Source: an uncultured Sterolibacterium sp.
Lineage (GTDB): Bacteria > Pseudomonadota > Gammaproteobacteria > Burkholderiales > Rhodocyclaceae
Direction: 5' to 3'
DNA length: 38,475 nucleotides
Assembly: GCA_903904605.1 (NCBI GenBank)
Contig: CAIVDC010000043.1
Coordinates: forward strand, 1-38,475
Shown here: positions 17,735 through 29,367 of the stretch, in pieces
Layout: each line of letters starts with the position of its first letter
How positions within the stretch are numbered: the stretch's first letter is position 1
Position numbers and translations under genes: made by a program
The notes under the pieces: model-generated
What the model was told of the DNA's origin: nothing
The model's database searches: none
The model's input: only the letters and a program-made list of their open reading frames with translations

Positions 17735-19726
17735 TCAGACCCGATGCATCCACAGCGTCAACAACACGAAGACGCCGATAATCATCGAAAAAGCGTAGCG
17801 GTAGATCTGGCCGCTTTGATACAGCCGGACGATCGTCGATACCCAACCCACCACCCTGGCGGAGCCGTTCACCACGACGCCGTCGATCAGCACCTGGTCG
17901 CCACCCTTCCACAGGCCGCGGCCGAGGAGCCGCGCACCACCGGCGAAAAACCAGTCGTTGAATTTGTCGAAGTAATACTTGTTATCGAGCAGCGTGTAGA
18001 TCGGCCCGAAAGTCTTCTTGAGGGACTGCGCAAGGTCCGGGCGTTTCAGGGTGAGCAGCCAGGCCAGCGCCACGCCGGCCATCGCCAGGACAAAGGGCAA
18101 CTGGGTGAAGCCGTGCAGGGCCATCAGGAAGGAAGTATGGAACTCCTCCTTCATGTGCGCCAGGCCAAGGTGCGCGGGGCCGATGATGATCGAAGAGGCG
18201 AAATAGTCGCCGTAGAGCATCGGCTTGATGCTGAGGTAACCGATCACCATGGACGGAATCGCCAGCAGCACCAGGGGCAGCCAGACCACCATCGGCGACT
18301 CGTGAGGTTTGCCGGCGGCATGGTGCTCGTCATGATGGGCATGGGGATCATGCGGCACCTGGTCGTAGCGTTCCTTGCCGTGGAAGACAAGGAAATACAT
18401 GCGGAAGGAATAAAAGGCAGTGACGAAAACGCCGGCGATCACGGCAAAATAGGCGAATCCCGCACCCGGAGTATGCGACAACGCCACCGCTTCGATGATC
18501 GAATCCTTGGAATAAAAGCCGGAAAAGAACGGGAAACCGATCAGCGCCAGCGATCCGATCAGGGAGGTCAGCCAGGTCACCGGCATGTGCTTGCGGAGCC
18601 CGCCCATGAAACGGATGTCCTGATTATGGTGGCAGCCGATAATCACCGAGCCAGCCGCCAGGAACAGCAAGGCCTTGAAGAAGGCGTGGGTCATCAGGTG
18701 AAAGATCGCCACCGAGTAGGCGGAGGCCCCCAGGGCCACGGTCATGTAACCGAGTTGCGACAGCGTGGAGTACGCCACCACGCGCTTGATGTCGTTCTGG
18801 ATCATGCCCAGGAAACCCATGAACAGTGCGGTGATGGCGCCGATCACCAGCACGAAGGAAAGCGCGGCCTCGGACAGCTCGAACAGCGGCGACATGCGCG
18901 AGACCATGAAGATGCCGGCGGTGACCATGGTCGCGGCATGGATCAGGGCCGAGATCGGCGTCGGACCCTCCATCGAATCGGGCAGCCAGACATGCAGCGG
19001 AAACTGCGCTGACTTGCCCATGGCGCCGATGAACAGGCAAATGCAGATCACCGAGACCAGCATCCAGGGAGCGCCCGCGAACAGCTCGATGTTCATGGCC
19101 GCCAACTGCGGCCCTTTCGCGAACACCTGGGCATAATCGAGCGACCCGCAATAGGCCGCAATCAGGCCTATCCCGAGCAGAAAACCGAAGTCGCCGACGC
19201 GGTTGACCAGGAAAGCCTTGAGGTTGGCGTAGATCGCCGTCGGCCGGGTGTACCAGAAGCCGATCAGCAGGTAGGAAACCAGGCCCACCGCCTCCCAACC
19301 AAAGAACAGCTGGACGAAGTTGTTGGCCATCACCAGCATCATCATGGAGAAGGTAAACAGCGATATATAGCTGAAGAAGCGCTGATAGCCGGGATCGTCC
19401 GCCATGTAGCCGATGGTGTAGATATGCACCATCAGCGAGACGAAGGTCACCACCAGCATCATCACGGTGGTCAAGGGATCGATCAGGAAGCCGACCTCCA
19501 GCTTGAGGCCGCCGCTCTCCAGCCAGGTATAGATGCTGCCGTTGAAGTTGTGACCGGCCTGAACATCCCGGAAAATGACCAGGGAGGCGACGAAGGCCAC
19601 CGCGACGCCGACGATGGTCACCCAGTGGGCGCCGCTCCTGCCGATGGCCTTGCCAAACAGGCCGGCAACAAGACTGCCGGCGAGCGGCGCCAGCGGCGCG
19701 ATGAGGTAGAGCGTGTGCATGTCCAT
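17735..19726 (-). CDS. nuoL: NuoL, complex I distal antiporter-like subunit
   Basis: A 663-aa protein, the largest membrane subunit of complex I, whose C-terminal lateral helix runs along the membrane arm. Landmarks are SAQFPLHVWLPDSMEGPTP and IKRVVAYSTLSQLGYM. A histidine-rich loop (DPHAHHDEHHAAG) precedes the C-terminal part. The frame is open to 19759, but that would overlap nuoK; the ATG at 19726 starts 7 bases after the nuoK stop, and a second ATG at 19720 is nearly as good. Confidence 0.96.
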   Translation of the reverse strand: MDMHTLYLIAPLAPLAGSLVAGLFGKAIGRSGAHWVTIVGVAVAFVASLVIFRDVQAGHNFNGSIYTWLESGGLKLEVGFLIDPLTTVMMLVVTFVSLMVHIYTIGYMADDPGYQRFFSYISLFTFSMMMLVMANNFVQLFFGWEAVGLVSYLLIGFWYTRPTAIYANLKAFLVNRVGDFGFLLGIGLIAAYCGSLDYAQVFAKGPQLAAMNIELFAGAPWMLVSVICICLFIGAMGKSAQFPLHVWLPDSMEGPTPISALIHAATMVTAGIFMVSRMSPLFELSEAALSFVLVIGAITALFMGFLGMIQNDIKRVVAYSTLSQLGYMTVALGASAYSVAIFHLMTHAFFKALLFLAAGSVIIGCHHNQDIRFMGGLRKHMPVTWLTSLIGSLALIGFPFFSGFYSKDSIIEAVALSHTPGAGFAYFAVIAGVFVTAFYSFRMYFLVFHGKERYDQVPHDPHAHHDEHHAAGKPHESPMVVWLPLVLLAIPSMVIGYLSIKPMLYGDYFASSIIIGPAHLGLAHMKEEFHTSFLMALHGFTQLPFVLAMAGVALAWLLTLKRPDLAQSLKKTFGPIYTLLDNKYYFDKFNDWFFAGGARLLGRGLWKGGDQVLIDGVVVNGSARVVGWVSTIVRLYQSGQIYRYAFSMIIGVFVLLTLWMHRV

Positions 19727-19733
19727 CTTCTGC

Positions 19734-20039
19734 CTATCCCTTGAGGCTGTCGAGATCATCGACGTGGATCGTGGCGAGGTTGCGGAACAGCACCACCAGA
19801 ATCGCCAGACCGATCGCCGATTCCGCCGCCGCCACCGTCAAGATGAAGAAGACGAACAGTTGCCCGGAGAGATCGCCGAAGTAGTGCGAGAAGGCGATGA
19901 AGTTGGTATTCACCGCCAGAAGCATCAGTTCGATCGCCATCAAGAGCACGATCAGGTTCTTGCGGTTCAGGAAGATGCCGACGACGCCGATGGAAAACAG
20001 GATCGCGGCGAGGATGAGGTAATGCGAAAGCGAAAGCAT
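19734..20039 (-). CDS. nuoK: NuoK, complex I membrane subunit
   Basis: A 101-aa protein with three membrane helices that links the antiporter subunits to the quinone-binding end of complex I. Helix glutamates in [12 protein letters not shown] are the conserved proton-path residues. Length is exactly typical. It is tightly packed between nuoJ (5 bases) and nuoL (7 bases). Confidence 0.97.
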   Translation of the reverse strand: MLSLSHYLILAAILFSIGVVGIFLNRKNLIVLLMAIELMLLAVNTNFIAFSHYFGDLSGQLFVFFILTVAAAESAIGLAILVVLFRNLATIHVDDLDSLKG

Positions 20040-20044
20040 CTCCG

Positions 20045-20647
20045 CTACTCCTTCTCTGAGGGCATCGAGACGATGCGCAAGCGATCGTTGCGGCGGACGC
20101 CGATCTGCTCTCTTGCGTTCTGTGCCTTGCTGTCCTTGCGCGGGCGCTTGGTCAGCACCACCGCGGCGATGATGGCCACGAGCAGGATGACCGAGGCCAG
20201 TTCGAAGGGATAGACGTAGTCGGTAAAGAGCAGCCTGCCGAGTTCCTTGGTATTGTTGAAGCCGGCGACCGGCGCGCCGGGGTCGGGCATCGAATCCGGG
20301 CCGAAGTAACTGCCGGCAAGCACCAGGGCCATCTCCAGGGTCATCAGCAGACCGATGGTCGCGCCCAGCGGCAGGTAGCTCCAGAACCCCTGACGCAGGC
20401 GCTCGAGGTTGACATCGAGCATCATCACCACGAACAGGAACAGCACCATCACTGCGCCGACATAGACCATCACCAGCACGATGGCCAGGAACTCGGCTTG
20501 CAGCAGCATCCAGATCCCGCCGGCGGAAAAGAATGCCAGCACCAGGAACAGCGCAGCATGCACGGGGTTCCGCGCGGTGATCACGCGCAGACTCGAGAGC
20601 ACCAGGATGGTGGCCAAAAAGTAGAAAACTCCGGTTTTGAAATCCAT
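20045..20647 (-). CDS. nuoJ: NuoJ, complex I membrane subunit
   Basis: A 200-aa membrane subunit with five hydrophobic helices; its third helix region ([19 protein letters not shown]) is the conserved flexible segment coupling quinone reduction to proton movement. It starts 6 bases after nuoI. The charged C-terminal tail after about residue 165 is variable in the family. Confidence 0.96.
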   Translation of the reverse strand: MDFKTGVFYFLATILVLSSLRVITARNPVHAALFLVLAFFSAGGIWMLLQAEFLAIVLVMVYVGAVMVLFLFVVMMLDVNLERLRQGFWSYLPLGATIGLLMTLEMALVLAGSYFGPDSMPDPGAPVAGFNNTKELGRLLFTDYVYPFELASVILLVAIIAAVVLTKRPRKDSKAQNAREQIGVRRNDRLRIVSMPSEKE

Positions 20648-20653
20648 CTCGGC

Positions 20654-21142
20654 TTACCTGTATGGGGCGTCTTGCTCGCGATCCTTGGCGATCTGGACCT
20701 CGTTGCGGTCTCCTACCGCCAACAGCATCTGCTTGGTGTAGTAGAGATCGCCGCGCTTTTCGCCGTGGTATTCGAATATCCTGGTCATCACTATTGCGTC
20801 AACGGGGCAGGCCTCCTCGCAGAAGCCGCAATAGATGCACTTGGTGAGGTCGATGTCGTAGCGCGTGGTCCGCCGCGTGGCGTCTTCCCGCTCGGCCGAC
20901 TCGATGATGATCGCCATCGCCGGGCAGACCGCTTCGCACAATTTGCAGGCAATGCAGCGCTCCTCGCCGTTGGGATAGCGGCGCAACGCGTGCAAGCCGC
21001 GGAAACGATTGCTTTGCGGCGTTTTCTCTTCGGGAAACTGAACCGTGATCTTGCGCACGAACAGGTGGCGTCCCGTCACCGCCAGGCCCTGGAACAGTTC
21101 CTTGAGGAACAGACTCTTGAAGAAGGCTGTTAGCGCACCCAT
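20654..21142 (-). CDS. nuoI: NuoI, complex I 2x[4Fe-4S] subunit
   Basis: A 162-aa peripheral subunit carrying clusters N6a and N6b. Two C-x2-C-x2-C-x3-C-P motifs are at Cys63-66-69-73 ([12 protein letters not shown]) and Cys102-105-108-112 ([12 protein letters not shown]). It passes electrons from NuoG towards NuoB. It starts 4 bases after the nuoH stop. Confidence 0.97.
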   Translation of the reverse strand: MGALTAFFKSLFLKELFQGLAVTGRHLFVRKITVQFPEEKTPQSNRFRGLHALRRYPNGEERCIACKLCEAVCPAMAIIIESAEREDATRRTTRYDIDLTKCIYCGFCEEACPVDAIVMTRIFEYHGEKRGDLYYTKQMLLAVGDRNEVQIAKDREQDAPYR

Positions 21143-21146
21143 GGCA

Positions 21147-22202
21147 TCATTTCCAGATGTTAAGCGGCGACATCATCCAGACACCGATGAAGAGCAGCCA
21201 GACCATGCACAGTGGCACGAATACCTTCCAGCCCAGACGCATGATCTGGTCGTAGCGGTAGCGCGGGAAGGTGGCGCGGAACCAGAGGAACAGGAAGAGA
21301 ATGAAGCAGGCCTTGCCTGCCAGCCAGACGAAGCTATCGGGCAGGAATCCCACCGGGGAGAGCCAACCGCCGAGGAAGAATATCGAGGTCATGACCGAAA
21401 CCAGGATCATGTTCGAGTATTCGCCAAGGAAGAACATCGCGAAGGCCATGCCCGAGTATTCGACCATGTGGCCGGCAACGATTTCCGACTCGCCTTCGAC
21501 CACGTCGAAAGGAGCGCGGTTGGTCTCGGCGATGCCCGAAATCAGATAGACGAGGAACATCGGTAGGAGCGGCAGCCAATTCCAGGACAGCAGGCCCAGT
21601 CCCATGTCGGCGAACCTGCCCTTGGCCTGGCCATGGACGATGTCGGTGAGGTTCAGGCTGGCGGAAACCATCAGTACGCAGACCAGGGCGAAACCCATGG
21701 CGATCTCGTATGAGACCATCTGCGCGGCCGAGCGCATCGCGCCATAGAAGGAATATTTCGAGTTGGAAGCCCAGCCGGAGATGATCACGCCGTAGATGCC
21801 GATCGAGGTCATCGCCAACAGGTAGAGGACGCCGGCATTGACGTTGGCCAGGACGTAGCCTTCCGAGAACGGCACCACGGCCCAGGCGGCCAGTGCGGTG
21901 GCGAAGGCCATCGCCGGTCCGACGAAATACAGCCCCTTGCTGGCCTTTGTCGGGACGATGATTTCCTTCAGGACCAGCTTCAGGCCGTCCGCAATCGGCT
22001 GCAACAGGCCCCAGGGCCCGACACGGTTGGGGCCGATGCGAACCTGCATCCAGCCGATGACCTTGCGCTCCCAGAAGGTGAGATAGGCTACGCACAGCAA
22101 CAGCGGCAGGATGATCCCGAGGATCTTCAGCAGGGTCCACACCAAGGGCCAGACGGGACCGAACAGGATCGGCAGCGATTCGAAAAACTGCAACGGGCCC
22201 AT
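21147..22202 (-). CDS. nuoH: NuoH, complex I quinone-site membrane subunit
   Basis: A 351-aa membrane subunit with eight or nine helices that forms the quinone chamber. Landmarks are [19 protein letters not shown] and the conserved acidic loop [20 protein letters not shown]. The same frame stays open far upstream through nuoG in another phase. The ATG at 22202, which shares a base with the nuoG stop (TGATG), is the true start by family length and coupling. Confidence 0.97.
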   Translation of the reverse strand: MGPLQFFESLPILFGPVWPLVWTLLKILGIILPLLLCVAYLTFWERKVIGWMQVRIGPNRVGPWGLLQPIADGLKLVLKEIIVPTKASKGLYFVGPAMAFATALAAWAVVPFSEGYVLANVNAGVLYLLAMTSIGIYGVIISGWASNSKYSFYGAMRSAAQMVSYEIAMGFALVCVLMVSASLNLTDIVHGQAKGRFADMGLGLLSWNWLPLLPMFLVYLISGIAETNRAPFDVVEGESEIVAGHMVEYSGMAFAMFFLGEYSNMILVSVMTSIFFLGGWLSPVGFLPDSFVWLAGKACFILFLFLWFRATFPRYRYDQIMRLGWKVFVPLCMVWLLFIGVWMMSPLNIWK

Positions 22203-24541
22203 CACAGCGCCTCCACGGTGATCGCGCCGTGCATGCCGGCAAGGCCCGCGACCTGGGGATGCGCCGCGCTGATACGCACGGCGCCGTCGGGTAGTCCGGC
22301 ATCCAGAAGCGCGGCCAAGAGCGCCGTTCCAACACCCTGTTTCACCCTGACCGCCTGGCCGGCTGACACACCGCACCGCTGCATCGTGGCGGCATTCATC
22401 CGCAGCGCAGGCGGCGCAGCGTCGCGCGCCTTTTGCAGGCTGGGGGCGCGACGCACCAGAGCGTCGGCGAAATAGCCCGGCACGTCGGCGACTCTCTCCA
22501 AGTCGCCGGTACTGGCCGTAACGGAGATAGTGACCTCCCCGATCAGGTTGGAAAGGCGGTCGGCCACGAACTCCGGTGCGGCGAGGCCGAGGACTTCGGC
22601 CCGCACATCCTCGCTGCTGTCCTGATCGAAGCCGGGAAGCTGCATCAGATTGCCGAGGACGCGGAGCACTTTCCAGGCCGGGCGGGTCTCGCCCAGAGGC
22701 CTCACCACGGCGCTGAAGCTCTGTACGCGGCCTTCGGTATTGACGAAACTGCCTGAGGTTTCCGAGAAGGGCGAAACGGGCAGCAGCACGTCGGCATAAT
22801 CGAGCGCGCCGGGCAGCTTGAAAGGCGACATCACCACCACGGTCGCGGCCTGCTTCAATGCCGCCATCGCCTGTTGCGGATCGGCGCAATCGAGCTCCGC
22901 TTCGGCATTGAGGATCAGATAGCCGTGGCGCGGCGTCGCAAGCATCTGCGCGGCATTCAACCCTTGCTCGCCGGGCAGCGCCTTGGCGACATAGCCGCCG
23001 ACGCTGTTGGCGGCCTCGCCGAGGAAACCGAATCGGGCGCCTGTGATGTTCGCCAGTTGTTGCGCCAGGGCCTGCAAGACCGCGGCCTGCGCGTGCTGCT
23101 GGGCAAAATTGCCGAGGAAAATCGCGCCGTGCGTGGCCGAGAGCAGACTCTCGGCGATCTGCTGCGCCGCAGGCGTCACGGTCACGGCGGCGATGCTCGC
23201 ATCGACGGCCGCCCCTTTGGCCAGCGCGGAACACTTGACCACCTGGGCCAGGAGTTGCGGCAGTTGCGAGGGCAAGGCAATCGCCTTGGCAAAAACCTTG
23301 AGCAGTTGATCCTCGTCGGCCGAATGGATCAGCGATACCTGCGCACCGCGCTTGGAGATCTGGCGAAGGCGATGGGCGATCAGGGGATGATCCTTACGCA
23401 GGAAGCTGCCGACCACCAGGACTCGGTCGAGGCTGCTGATCTCGGCGATCCTCATGCCCAGCCAGGGCGCGCCCTGACGTTTGCCGTCCAGCGAGAAATC
23501 GCTCTGGCGCAGGCGAAAGTCCACATTGCCGCAGTCCAGGCCGCGCATCAGCTTCTGCCCGAGATGGAGTTCCTCCAGGGTGGCGTGCGGCGACAGCAGC
23601 GCGCCCAGCGCAGCGGCGCCGTGATTCTTGGCGATGTCCTTGAAGGCATGGGCGACATAGTCGAGCGCCTGCTGCCACTCCACTTCGATCCATTGACCGC
23701 CGTGCTTGAGCATCGGCCGGGTCAGGCGCTCCGGTGAATTCAATGCCTCATAGGAGAAACGGTCCTTGTCGGAAAGCCAGCATTCGTTGATGTCCTCGTT
23801 CTCCAGTGGCAGCACGCGCATCACCTTGTCGTGCTTGGTCTGAACGATCAACGGCGATCCCAGGCCGTCGTGCGGGCTGACGGACTTCCTGCGGGATAGT
23901 TCCCAGGTGCGCGCGGAGAAGCGGAAAGGCTTGGAAGTGAGTGCACCGACCGGGCAGAGATCGATGATGTTGCCCGACAGTTCTGAATCCACCGTCTGGC
24001 CGATGAAGGACATGATCTCGGCATGCTCGCCGCGATAGGCCTGACCCAGTTCCATCAGCCCGGCGATCTCCTGGGTGAAGCGAACGCAGCGCGTACAGTT
24101 GATGCAGCGCGTCATGTCGGTTGCCACCAGGGGCCCCAGGTTCTTGTTCACCACAACGCGCTTCTCTTCCTGATAACGCGAGGCGCTGGCGCCGTAGCCG
24201 ACGGCGAGATCCTGCAGCAGGCATTCGCCGCCCTGATCGCAGATCGGGCAGTCGAGCGGATGGTTGATGAGCAGGAATTCCATCACCCCCTTCTGCGCCT
24301 TGACCGCCTGTTCCGAGTGGGTCTGCACCTTCATGCCGTTGGTCACCGGCGTCGCGCAAGCGGGCATCGGCTTCGGCGCCTTTTCCACCTGGACCAGGCA
24401 CATCCGGCAGTTGGCCGCAATCGACAGCTTCTTGTGGTAACAGAAGTGCGGGATGTAGGTGCCCAGTTGATGCGCGGCATCGATGATGGTGCTGCCTTCC
24501 GCGACCTGCAGCGCCTTGCCGTCGATTTCGATGTCTAGCAT
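22202..24541 (-). CDS. nuoG: NuoG, complex I large Fe-S subunit
   Basis: A 779-aa peripheral-arm subunit. The [2Fe-2S] cluster N1b is held by Cys34, 45, 48 and 62; N5 by His94, Cys98, 101 and 107; and N4 by Cys146, 149, 152 and a cysteine near 196 (IDLCPVGAL). The molybdopterin-like C-terminal domain has no cysteines where some bacteria carry the extra cluster N7, so N7 is absent. The ATG at 24541 overlaps nuoF by 7 bases and gives the family N-terminus MLDIEIDG. Confidence 0.96.
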   Translation of the reverse strand: MLDIEIDGKALQVAEGSTIIDAAHQLGTYIPHFCYHKKLSIAANCRMCLVQVEKAPKPMPACATPVTNGMKVQTHSEQAVKAQKGVMEFLLINHPLDCPICDQGGECLLQDLAVGYGASASRYQEEKRVVVNKNLGPLVATDMTRCINCTRCVRFTQEIAGLMELGQAYRGEHAEIMSFIGQTVDSELSGNIIDLCPVGALTSKPFRFSARTWELSRRKSVSPHDGLGSPLIVQTKHDKVMRVLPLENEDINECWLSDKDRFSYEALNSPERLTRPMLKHGGQWIEVEWQQALDYVAHAFKDIAKNHGAAALGALLSPHATLEELHLGQKLMRGLDCGNVDFRLRQSDFSLDGKRQGAPWLGMRIAEISSLDRVLVVGSFLRKDHPLIAHRLRQISKRGAQVSLIHSADEDQLLKVFAKAIALPSQLPQLLAQVVKCSALAKGAAVDASIAAVTVTPAAQQIAESLLSATHGAIFLGNFAQQHAQAAVLQALAQQLANITGARFGFLGEAANSVGGYVAKALPGEQGLNAAQMLATPRHGYLILNAEAELDCADPQQAMAALKQAATVVVMSPFKLPGALDYADVLLPVSPFSETSGSFVNTEGRVQSFSAVVRPLGETRPAWKVLRVLGNLMQLPGFDQDSSEDVRAEVLGLAAPEFVADRLSNLIGEVTISVTASTGDLERVADVPGYFADALVRRAPSLQKARDAAPPALRMNAATMQRCGVSAGQAVRVKQGVGTALLAALLDAGLPDGAVRISAAHPQVAGLAGMHGAITVEAL

Positions 24542-25866
24542 TGAGACGGCCTCACATAAATCTTGCTGCCTTCGCGCTGCACTTCGGGCGGCACCAGGCA
24601 TTTCTTGTGCTCGATGTGGTATTCGAACTCGCTCTTGAAGTGCTTGATGAAGCTTCTCACCGGCAGCGAGGCGGCATCGCCGAGCGCGCAGATAGTGCGG
24701 CCCATGATGTTGTCGGTAACGCTGTTCAAGAGGTCCAGGTCATCCTGGCGCCCCTGACCGTGCTCGATGCGATGCACTACACGGTAGAGCCAGCCGGTTC
24801 CCTCGCGGCAGGGCGTGCACTGTCCGCATGACTCCTCGAAATAGAAGTAGGACAGACGTTCCAGCGCGCGGACCATGCAAGTGCTCTCGTCCATCACGAT
24901 CACCGCTCCGGAGCCGAGCATCGAGCCGGCCTTGGCGATGGAATCGTAATCCATGGTGCAGTCCATCACGATCTCGGCCGGCAGTACCGGCGCCGAGGAT
25001 CCACCCGGTATGCACGCCTTCAGCTTGCGCCCGCCGCGCATGCCGCCCGCCATCTTGAGCAGTTCCGCGAATGGCAGGCCCATCGGCACCTCGTAGTTAC
25101 CCGGCCGCACGACATGACCGGAGACTGAGAACAGCTTGGTGCCGCCGTTGTTCGCCTTGCCCAGCTCGAGGTACTTCTCGCCGCCGTTGATGATGATCCA
25201 CGGCACTGCAGCGAAAGTCTCGGTGTTGTTGATGGTGGTCGGTTTGCCGTAGAGGCCGAAGCTCGCCGGGAACGGCGGCTTGTAGCGCGGCTGGCCCTTC
25301 TTGCCTTCGATCGAATCGAGCAGCGCAGTCTCCTCGCCGCAGATATAGGCGCCGTAGCCGTGGTGGGCGAACAGTTCGAAACTGAAAGCAGAGCCGAGGA
25401 TGTTCTGGCCGATCAATCCGGCGGCACGGGCCTCGGCGAGCGCCTCCTCGAAGCGGCTGTATAGTTCCCAGACTTCGCCGTGGATGTAGTTGTAGCCTCG
25501 CTCGGTACCCATGGCGTAGGCCGCGATGGCCATGCCTTCGATCACCTGATGCGGGTTGTAGCGCAGCAGGTCACGGTCCTTGAAGGTGCCCGGCTCGCCC
25601 TCGTCCGAGTTGCAGCACAGGTACTTGGCGCCGGCATAGACGCGCGGCATGAAGCTCCATTTCAGGCCGGACGGGAAACCGGCGCCGCCCCGTCCGCGCA
25701 GCGAGGACTTCTTCACCTCGTTGATGACCGCCTCGGGTGTGATGTTCTCAGCCAGAATCTTTCTGAGGGCGGCGTAGCCGCCGCGCCTGACATAGTCGTC
25801 GAGATGCCAGGTGGCATCGGCGGTGGCCGGATCGATGCCGGCAGTAAGGATGGGCTGGACGCTCAC
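24535..25866 (-). CDS. nuoF: NuoF, NADH-binding FMN subunit
   Basis: A 443-aa subunit that binds NADH and FMN and holds cluster N3. [13 protein letters not shown] (58-70) is the nucleotide/FMN-binding motif, and the [14 protein letters not shown] motif provides three N3 cysteines, with a fourth further on. The start codon is GTG at 25866, overlapping the nuoE stop as GTGA. It is the electron entry point of complex I, or its exit if the enzyme runs in reverse during sulfur oxidation. Confidence 0.97.
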   Translation of the reverse strand: MSVQPILTAGIDPATADATWHLDDYVRRGGYAALRKILAENITPEAVINEVKKSSLRGRGGAGFPSGLKWSFMPRVYAGAKYLCCNSDEGEPGTFKDRDLLRYNPHQVIEGMAIAAYAMGTERGYNYIHGEVWELYSRFEEALAEARAAGLIGQNILGSAFSFELFAHHGYGAYICGEETALLDSIEGKKGQPRYKPPFPASFGLYGKPTTINNTETFAAVPWIIINGGEKYLELGKANNGGTKLFSVSGHVVRPGNYEVPMGLPFAELLKMAGGMRGGRKLKACIPGGSSAPVLPAEIVMDCTMDYDSIAKAGSMLGSGAVIVMDESTCMVRALERLSYFYFEESCGQCTPCREGTGWLYRVVHRIEHGQGRQDDLDLLNSVTDNIMGRTICALGDAASLPVRSFIKHFKSEFEYHIEHKKCLVPPEVQREGSKIYVRPSQC

Positions 25867-26360
25867 GACTTCGCCCCCGCCGGTTCAGCGCGCAATTCGG
25901 TCAAGAGCTGATCCATGGCATCGGTCGTCATGAAGCTGCACATACGTTTGTTGTTCATCAACAGCACCGGTGCATCGCCGCAAGCCCCCATGCACTCCCC
26001 TTCCTTGAGGGTGAACAAGCCGTCCGGGGTGGTCTCGTTGAAATCGATTCCAAGCTTCCGCTTGAGGTATTCGGCGGCATCGACACCGCCCGAGAGCGCG
26101 CACGGCAGGTTGGTGCACACCGTCAGCTTGTACTTGCCGACCGGCTCAAGTTCGTACATGTTGTAGAAGGAAGCAACCTCAAAGGCGGCCATCGGCGCCA
26201 TGCCCAGATAATCGGCGACGGCCGCGATGGTCTCCTGCGCCAGATAGCCCTTCTCGTCCTGGGCAATGGCCAGCGCCGCCATCACCGCCGACTGCTTCTG
26301 GTCCGCCGGATACTTGTTGACCTCGCGGTCGATCTTCTTGAGTGCGTCTTCGGAGAGCAT
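25863..26360 (-). CDS. nuoE: NuoE, complex I [2Fe-2S] subunit
   Basis: A 165-aa thioredoxin-fold subunit holding cluster N1a through Cys82, Cys87 (CTNLPC), Cys123 and Cys127 (CMGAC). The ATG at 26360 lies 4 bases after the nuoD stop and yields the typical N-terminus [18 protein letters not shown] eight codons earlier is possible but overlaps nuoD and is less typical. Confidence 0.96.
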   Translation of the reverse strand: MLSEDALKKIDREVNKYPADQKQSAVMAALAIAQDEKGYLAQETIAAVADYLGMAPMAAFEVASFYNMYELEPVGKYKLTVCTNLPCALSGGVDAAEYLKRKLGIDFNETTPDGLFTLKEGECMGACGDAPVLLMNNKRMCSFMTTDAMDQLLTELRAEPAGAKS

Positions 26361-26364
26361 GGTC

Positions 26365-27618
26365 TTATCTATCAACGTCGCCAAACACGATGTCCATCGT
26401 GCCGATGATGGTCACGGCGTCGGCAATCATGTGGCCTTTTGCCATCTCGTCCATGGCGGAAAGATGGGTGAATGCCGCGGAGCGCAACTTCATGCGGTAG
26501 GGCTTGTTGGCGCCGTCGGAAATCAGATAGACGCCGAACTCGCCCTTGGCGTGTTCGATGCCTGCGTAAACTTCGCCGGCGGGTACATGGATGCCCTCCG
26601 TGAACAGCTTGAAGTGATGAATCAGCTCTTCCATGCTGCCCTTCATCTTCTCGCGGGAGGGCGGCGCCACCTTGTGGTTGTCGACGATCACCGGGCCCGG
26701 ATTCTCGCGCAGCCAGGCCACACACTGCTTGATGATGCGATTGGCCTGGCGCATCTCTTCCATACGGACCAGATAGCGGTCGTAACAGTCGCCGTTGACG
26801 CCGACCGGGATATCGAAGTCGAGGTGCTCATAAACCTCGTAAGGCTGCTTCTTGCGCACATCCCATTCGACGCCGGAACCGCGCAACATCGGGCCGGAAA
26901 ATCCCAGTTGCAGCGCGCGCTCGGCGGAAACAATGCCGATATCGACCAGCCGCTGCTTCCATATCCGGTTGTCGGTGAGCAGGGTCTCGTAGTCGTCGCA
27001 ATAGCCCGGGAAGCGGTTGGTAAAATCCTCGATGAAGTCGAGCAGCGAGCCGGAGCGCGCCTCGTTTAGCGCCTTGACCGTCTTGGCGTTCTTGAATTTA
27101 TTCACCTCGTAGCGGGGCATCTGGCCGGGCAGATCGCGGTATACCCCGCCGGGCCGGTAGTAGGCCCCATGCATGCGGGCACCGGTAGTGGCCTCCATCA
27201 TGTCGACGATGTCTTCGCGCTCGCGGAACGTGTAAAGGACCATGGTCATGGCACCGACGTCCAGTGCCTGGGTGCCGATGCTGAGAAGATGGTTGTGGAT
27301 GCGCGTGATCTCGTCGAACATCACCCGGATGTACTGCGCGCGCAGTGGCACCTCGATGCCGAGCAGCCGCTCGATCGCCATCACGTAGGGATGCTCGTTG
27401 ATGAGCATCGACGTGTAGTCGAGCCGGTCAAGATAGGGCACCGATTGCAGCCAGGTCTTCTGTTCGGCGAGTTTTTCGGTTGCGCGGTGGAGCAGGCCGA
27501 TGTGCGGGTCGGCGCGTACCACCATCTCGCCGTCGAGCTCGAGCACCAGGCGCAGCACGCCGTGGGCCGCCGGGTGCTGCGGCCCGAAGTTCAAGGTGTA
27601 ATTCTGGATGTCAGCCAC
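26365..27618 (-). CDS. nuoD: NuoD, complex I 49-kDa-type subunit
   Basis: A 417-aa subunit forming the quinone-reduction pocket next to NuoB. The N-terminal loop [14 protein letters not shown] (11-24) carries the conserved quinone-site histidine. It ends in the usual DIVFGDVDR tail. It is a separate gene, not fused to nuoC as in enterics. It overlaps the nuoC stop by 8 bases. Confidence 0.97.
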   Translation of the reverse strand: MADIQNYTLNFGPQHPAAHGVLRLVLELDGEMVVRADPHIGLLHRATEKLAEQKTWLQSVPYLDRLDYTSMLINEHPYVMAIERLLGIEVPLRAQYIRVMFDEITRIHNHLLSIGTQALDVGAMTMVLYTFREREDIVDMMEATTGARMHGAYYRPGGVYRDLPGQMPRYEVNKFKNAKTVKALNEARSGSLLDFIEDFTNRFPGYCDDYETLLTDNRIWKQRLVDIGIVSAERALQLGFSGPMLRGSGVEWDVRKKQPYEVYEHLDFDIPVGVNGDCYDRYLVRMEEMRQANRIIKQCVAWLRENPGPVIVDNHKVAPPSREKMKGSMEELIHHFKLFTEGIHVPAGEVYAGIEHAKGEFGVYLISDGANKPYRMKLRSAAFTHLSAMDEMAKGHMIADAVTIIGTMDIVFGDVDR

Positions 27619-28249
27619 GGCCCGAAGCTCCGTAGTTTTCTTCGCGGATGATGCGCGGCGTTACTTCGCGCGGTTCTATGGTCACGGGCTGGTAAATCAC
27701 CCGCTTCTGTTCCGCGTCGTAGCGCATCTCGACATAGCCTGAAATGGGGAAGTCCTTGCGGAAAGGGTGCCCGATGAATCCGTAATCGGTCAGGATGCGG
27801 CGCAGGTCGGCGTGGCCTTCGAACATGATGCCGAAAAGGTCGAAAGCCTCGCGCTCGAACCAGTTGGCGCTGTTCCAAATTGAGGTAAGGGAGGCGACCA
27901 CGGGGAAATCATTGTCGGCTGCAAATACGCGCAGCCGCAGGCGCCAGTTGTGACTTATCGAAAGCAGGTGGCTGACGGCGGCGAATCTCCGCACCTCGGT
28001 CGGCACTTCGGCCGGCTCCACGGCCAGCGTCGCAGTCACCTTGCCGTAGGCGGCGTAATCGACGCCGCACAGATCGATCAACTGCTCGAAACGCAAGTCC
28101 GGATGATCGCGCAGTGTTTTTGCCACTTCAAGATAATCGGCCGCCGCCACCACCAGGGTCACTTCCCCCAGGGCAATAGTGATGCTGCCGACACGTTCGC
28201 CCAGCGCACTATGCAGATTCTGACAAAGCTTTTCCAGCTTGGCGCTCAT
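27611..28249 (-). CDS. nuoC: NuoC, complex I 30-kDa-type subunit
   Basis: A 212-aa peripheral subunit with the signature region [21 protein letters not shown], diagnostic of the family, followed by the C-terminal tail contacting NuoD. The frame is open upstream to 28462 inside nuoB; the ATG at 28249, 49 bases past the nuoB stop, gives the normal N-terminus and length. That 49-base space is the longest gap inside the operon and holds no clear signal. Confidence 0.96.
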   Translation of the reverse strand: MSAKLEKLCQNLHSALGERVGSITIALGEVTLVVAAADYLEVAKTLRDHPDLRFEQLIDLCGVDYAAYGKVTATLAVEPAEVPTEVRRFAAVSHLLSISHNWRLRLRVFAADNDFPVVASLTSIWNSANWFEREAFDLFGIMFEGHADLRRILTDYGFIGHPFRKDFPISGYVEMRYDAEQKRVIYQPVTIEPREVTPRIIREENYGASGRG

Positions 28250-28298
28250 GAGGTCATCGGTGATCCGGAGTTGATTCGGTCGGTTTGTTTTGGCGCAA

Positions 28299-28775
28299 TC
28301 AGCGGGCAATCGTCGAAGTGCGCTTGATCTTGTTTTGCAGCTGGATGATGCCGTACAGCAGAGCCTCTGCGGTCGGCGGGCAGCCGGGCACGTAGATATC
28401 CACCGGCACGATGCGATCCGCACCGCGCACCACTGAATAGGAATAATGGTAGTAGCCGCCACCGTTGGCGCAAGAGCCCATGGAGATCACCCAGCGCGGC
28501 TCGGCCATCTGGTCGTATACCTTGCGCAAGGCCGGCGCCATCTTGTTGGTCAGGGTGCCCGCGATGATCATCACGTCAGACTGGCGAGGGCTGGCGCGGA
28601 ACACCACGCCGAAGCGGTCGAGGTCATAGCGGGCGCAGCCGGTATGGATCATTTCGATCGCGCAGCAGGCCAAGCCGAAAGTCACCGGCCACATCGAACC
28701 GGTACGCGTCCAGTTGATCAGTTTGTCGAGCGAAGTGGTGACGAAACCTTCCTGGAGCAGCCCTTCAATACTCAT
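28299..28775 (-). CDS. nuoB: NuoB, complex I N2-cluster subunit
   Basis: A 158-aa subunit with cluster N2, the final electron donor to quinone. Ligands are the tandem Cys37-Cys38 (GLACCAIEM), Cys102 (GSCANGGG) and Cys132 (PGCPPTAEA). All four are present, so the subunit should be functional. It starts 3 bases after nuoA. Confidence 0.97.
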   Translation of the reverse strand: MSIEGLLQEGFVTTSLDKLINWTRTGSMWPVTFGLACCAIEMIHTGCARYDLDRFGVVFRASPRQSDVMIIAGTLTNKMAPALRKVYDQMAEPRWVISMGSCANGGGYYHYSYSVVRGADRIVPVDIYVPGCPPTAEALLYGIIQLQNKIKRTSTIAR

Positions 28776-28778
28776 TGA

Positions 28779-29153
28779 TCAGTCCCCGTCCAGGGCGCCC
28801 TTGGCCCAAGCATAGACGTAGCCGACGAGCAGGATGCCCAGGAACACCAACATCTCGACGAAGCCGAATAATCTGACGCCGGGGCTGGCGACGATTTCCT
28901 TGAATATCGCCGCCCACGGAAAGAGGAAGGCAATTTCAAGATCGAACAGAATGAAGATGATGGCGATCAGGTAATAGCGCACATCGAACTTCAGGCGCGC
29001 TTCCTCGAAGGCCTCGAAGCCGCACTCGTAGGCGGAATATTTCTCCGGATCGGGCCGGTGCGGGCCGACGAGCCTACCCAGAATCATCGGCAGGCACCCG
29101 AAGACGATGCCGACGATTATGAATACCAGAACGGGGAAGTAGCTTTCCAACAT
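28779..29153 (-). CDS. nuoA: NuoA, complex I membrane subunit
   Basis: A 124-aa three-helix membrane subunit near the quinone site. The loop [21 protein letters not shown] includes the conserved flexible-loop cysteine, and [12 protein letters not shown] is the conserved second helix. The ATG at 29153 gives a normal N-terminus (MLESYFPVL); an upstream extension would run almost into the tRNA. The ribosome site is poor (GGA very close to ATG). It is the first gene of the nuo operon, 62 bases after tRNA-Leu. Confidence 0.95.
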   Translation of the reverse strand: MLESYFPVLVFIIVGIVFGCLPMILGRLVGPHRPDPEKYSAYECGFEAFEEARLKFDVRYYLIAIIFILFDLEIAFLFPWAAIFKEIVASPGVRLFGFVEMLVFLGILLVGYVYAWAKGALDGD

Positions 29154-29177
29154 ATCCAATAGACGGCATACGCCGCA

Positions 29178-29210
29178 TTTTCTCGGTGTCCGCAAAAGCA
29201 GACACACCTA
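29178..29210 (-). other. Hairpin between tRNA-Leu and nuoA
   Basis: On the minus strand GTGTCTGC-TTTT-GCGGACAC forms an 8-bp stem (one G-U pair) just after the tRNA 3' end. No U-tract follows, so it is more likely a tRNA 3'-processing or mRNA 5'-protecting structure than a terminator. A 12-base palindrome CGGC-ATAC-GCCG follows closely, nearer nuoA. Confidence 0.45.
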
Positions 29211-29215
29211 CTTTC

Positions 29216-29300
29216 TGGTGCCGACGGCGAGACTCGAACTCGCACGACTCTCGTCACTACCCCCTCAAGATAGCGTGTCTACCAATTTCACCACGTCGGC
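29216..29300 (-). tRNA. tRNA-Leu(GAG)
   Basis: An 85-nt class II tRNA with encoded CCA. The acceptor stem GCCGACG pairs with CGTCGGC, then the discriminator A and CCA. The anticodon loop TTGAGGG has anticodon GAG at 29264-29266, closed by a five-pair stem with one G-U pair. A variable arm and the T-loop GTTCGAGTC are present. A tRNA-Leu just upstream of nuoA is a common betaproteobacterial arrangement. Confidence 0.97.
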
Positions 29301-29367
29301 CTGGCCATTTTTGCGCACTGGCTTTATCGCCGGTTGTCGCCTGAACATCAGGTTTTCTACTGCCAAA

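Noticed and set aside
21147..23234. A 695-residue continuous frame that could look like a nuoH fusion
   Set aside because: The upstream half reads nuoG in the wrong phase. True NuoH starts at 22202 with stop-start coupling and normal length.
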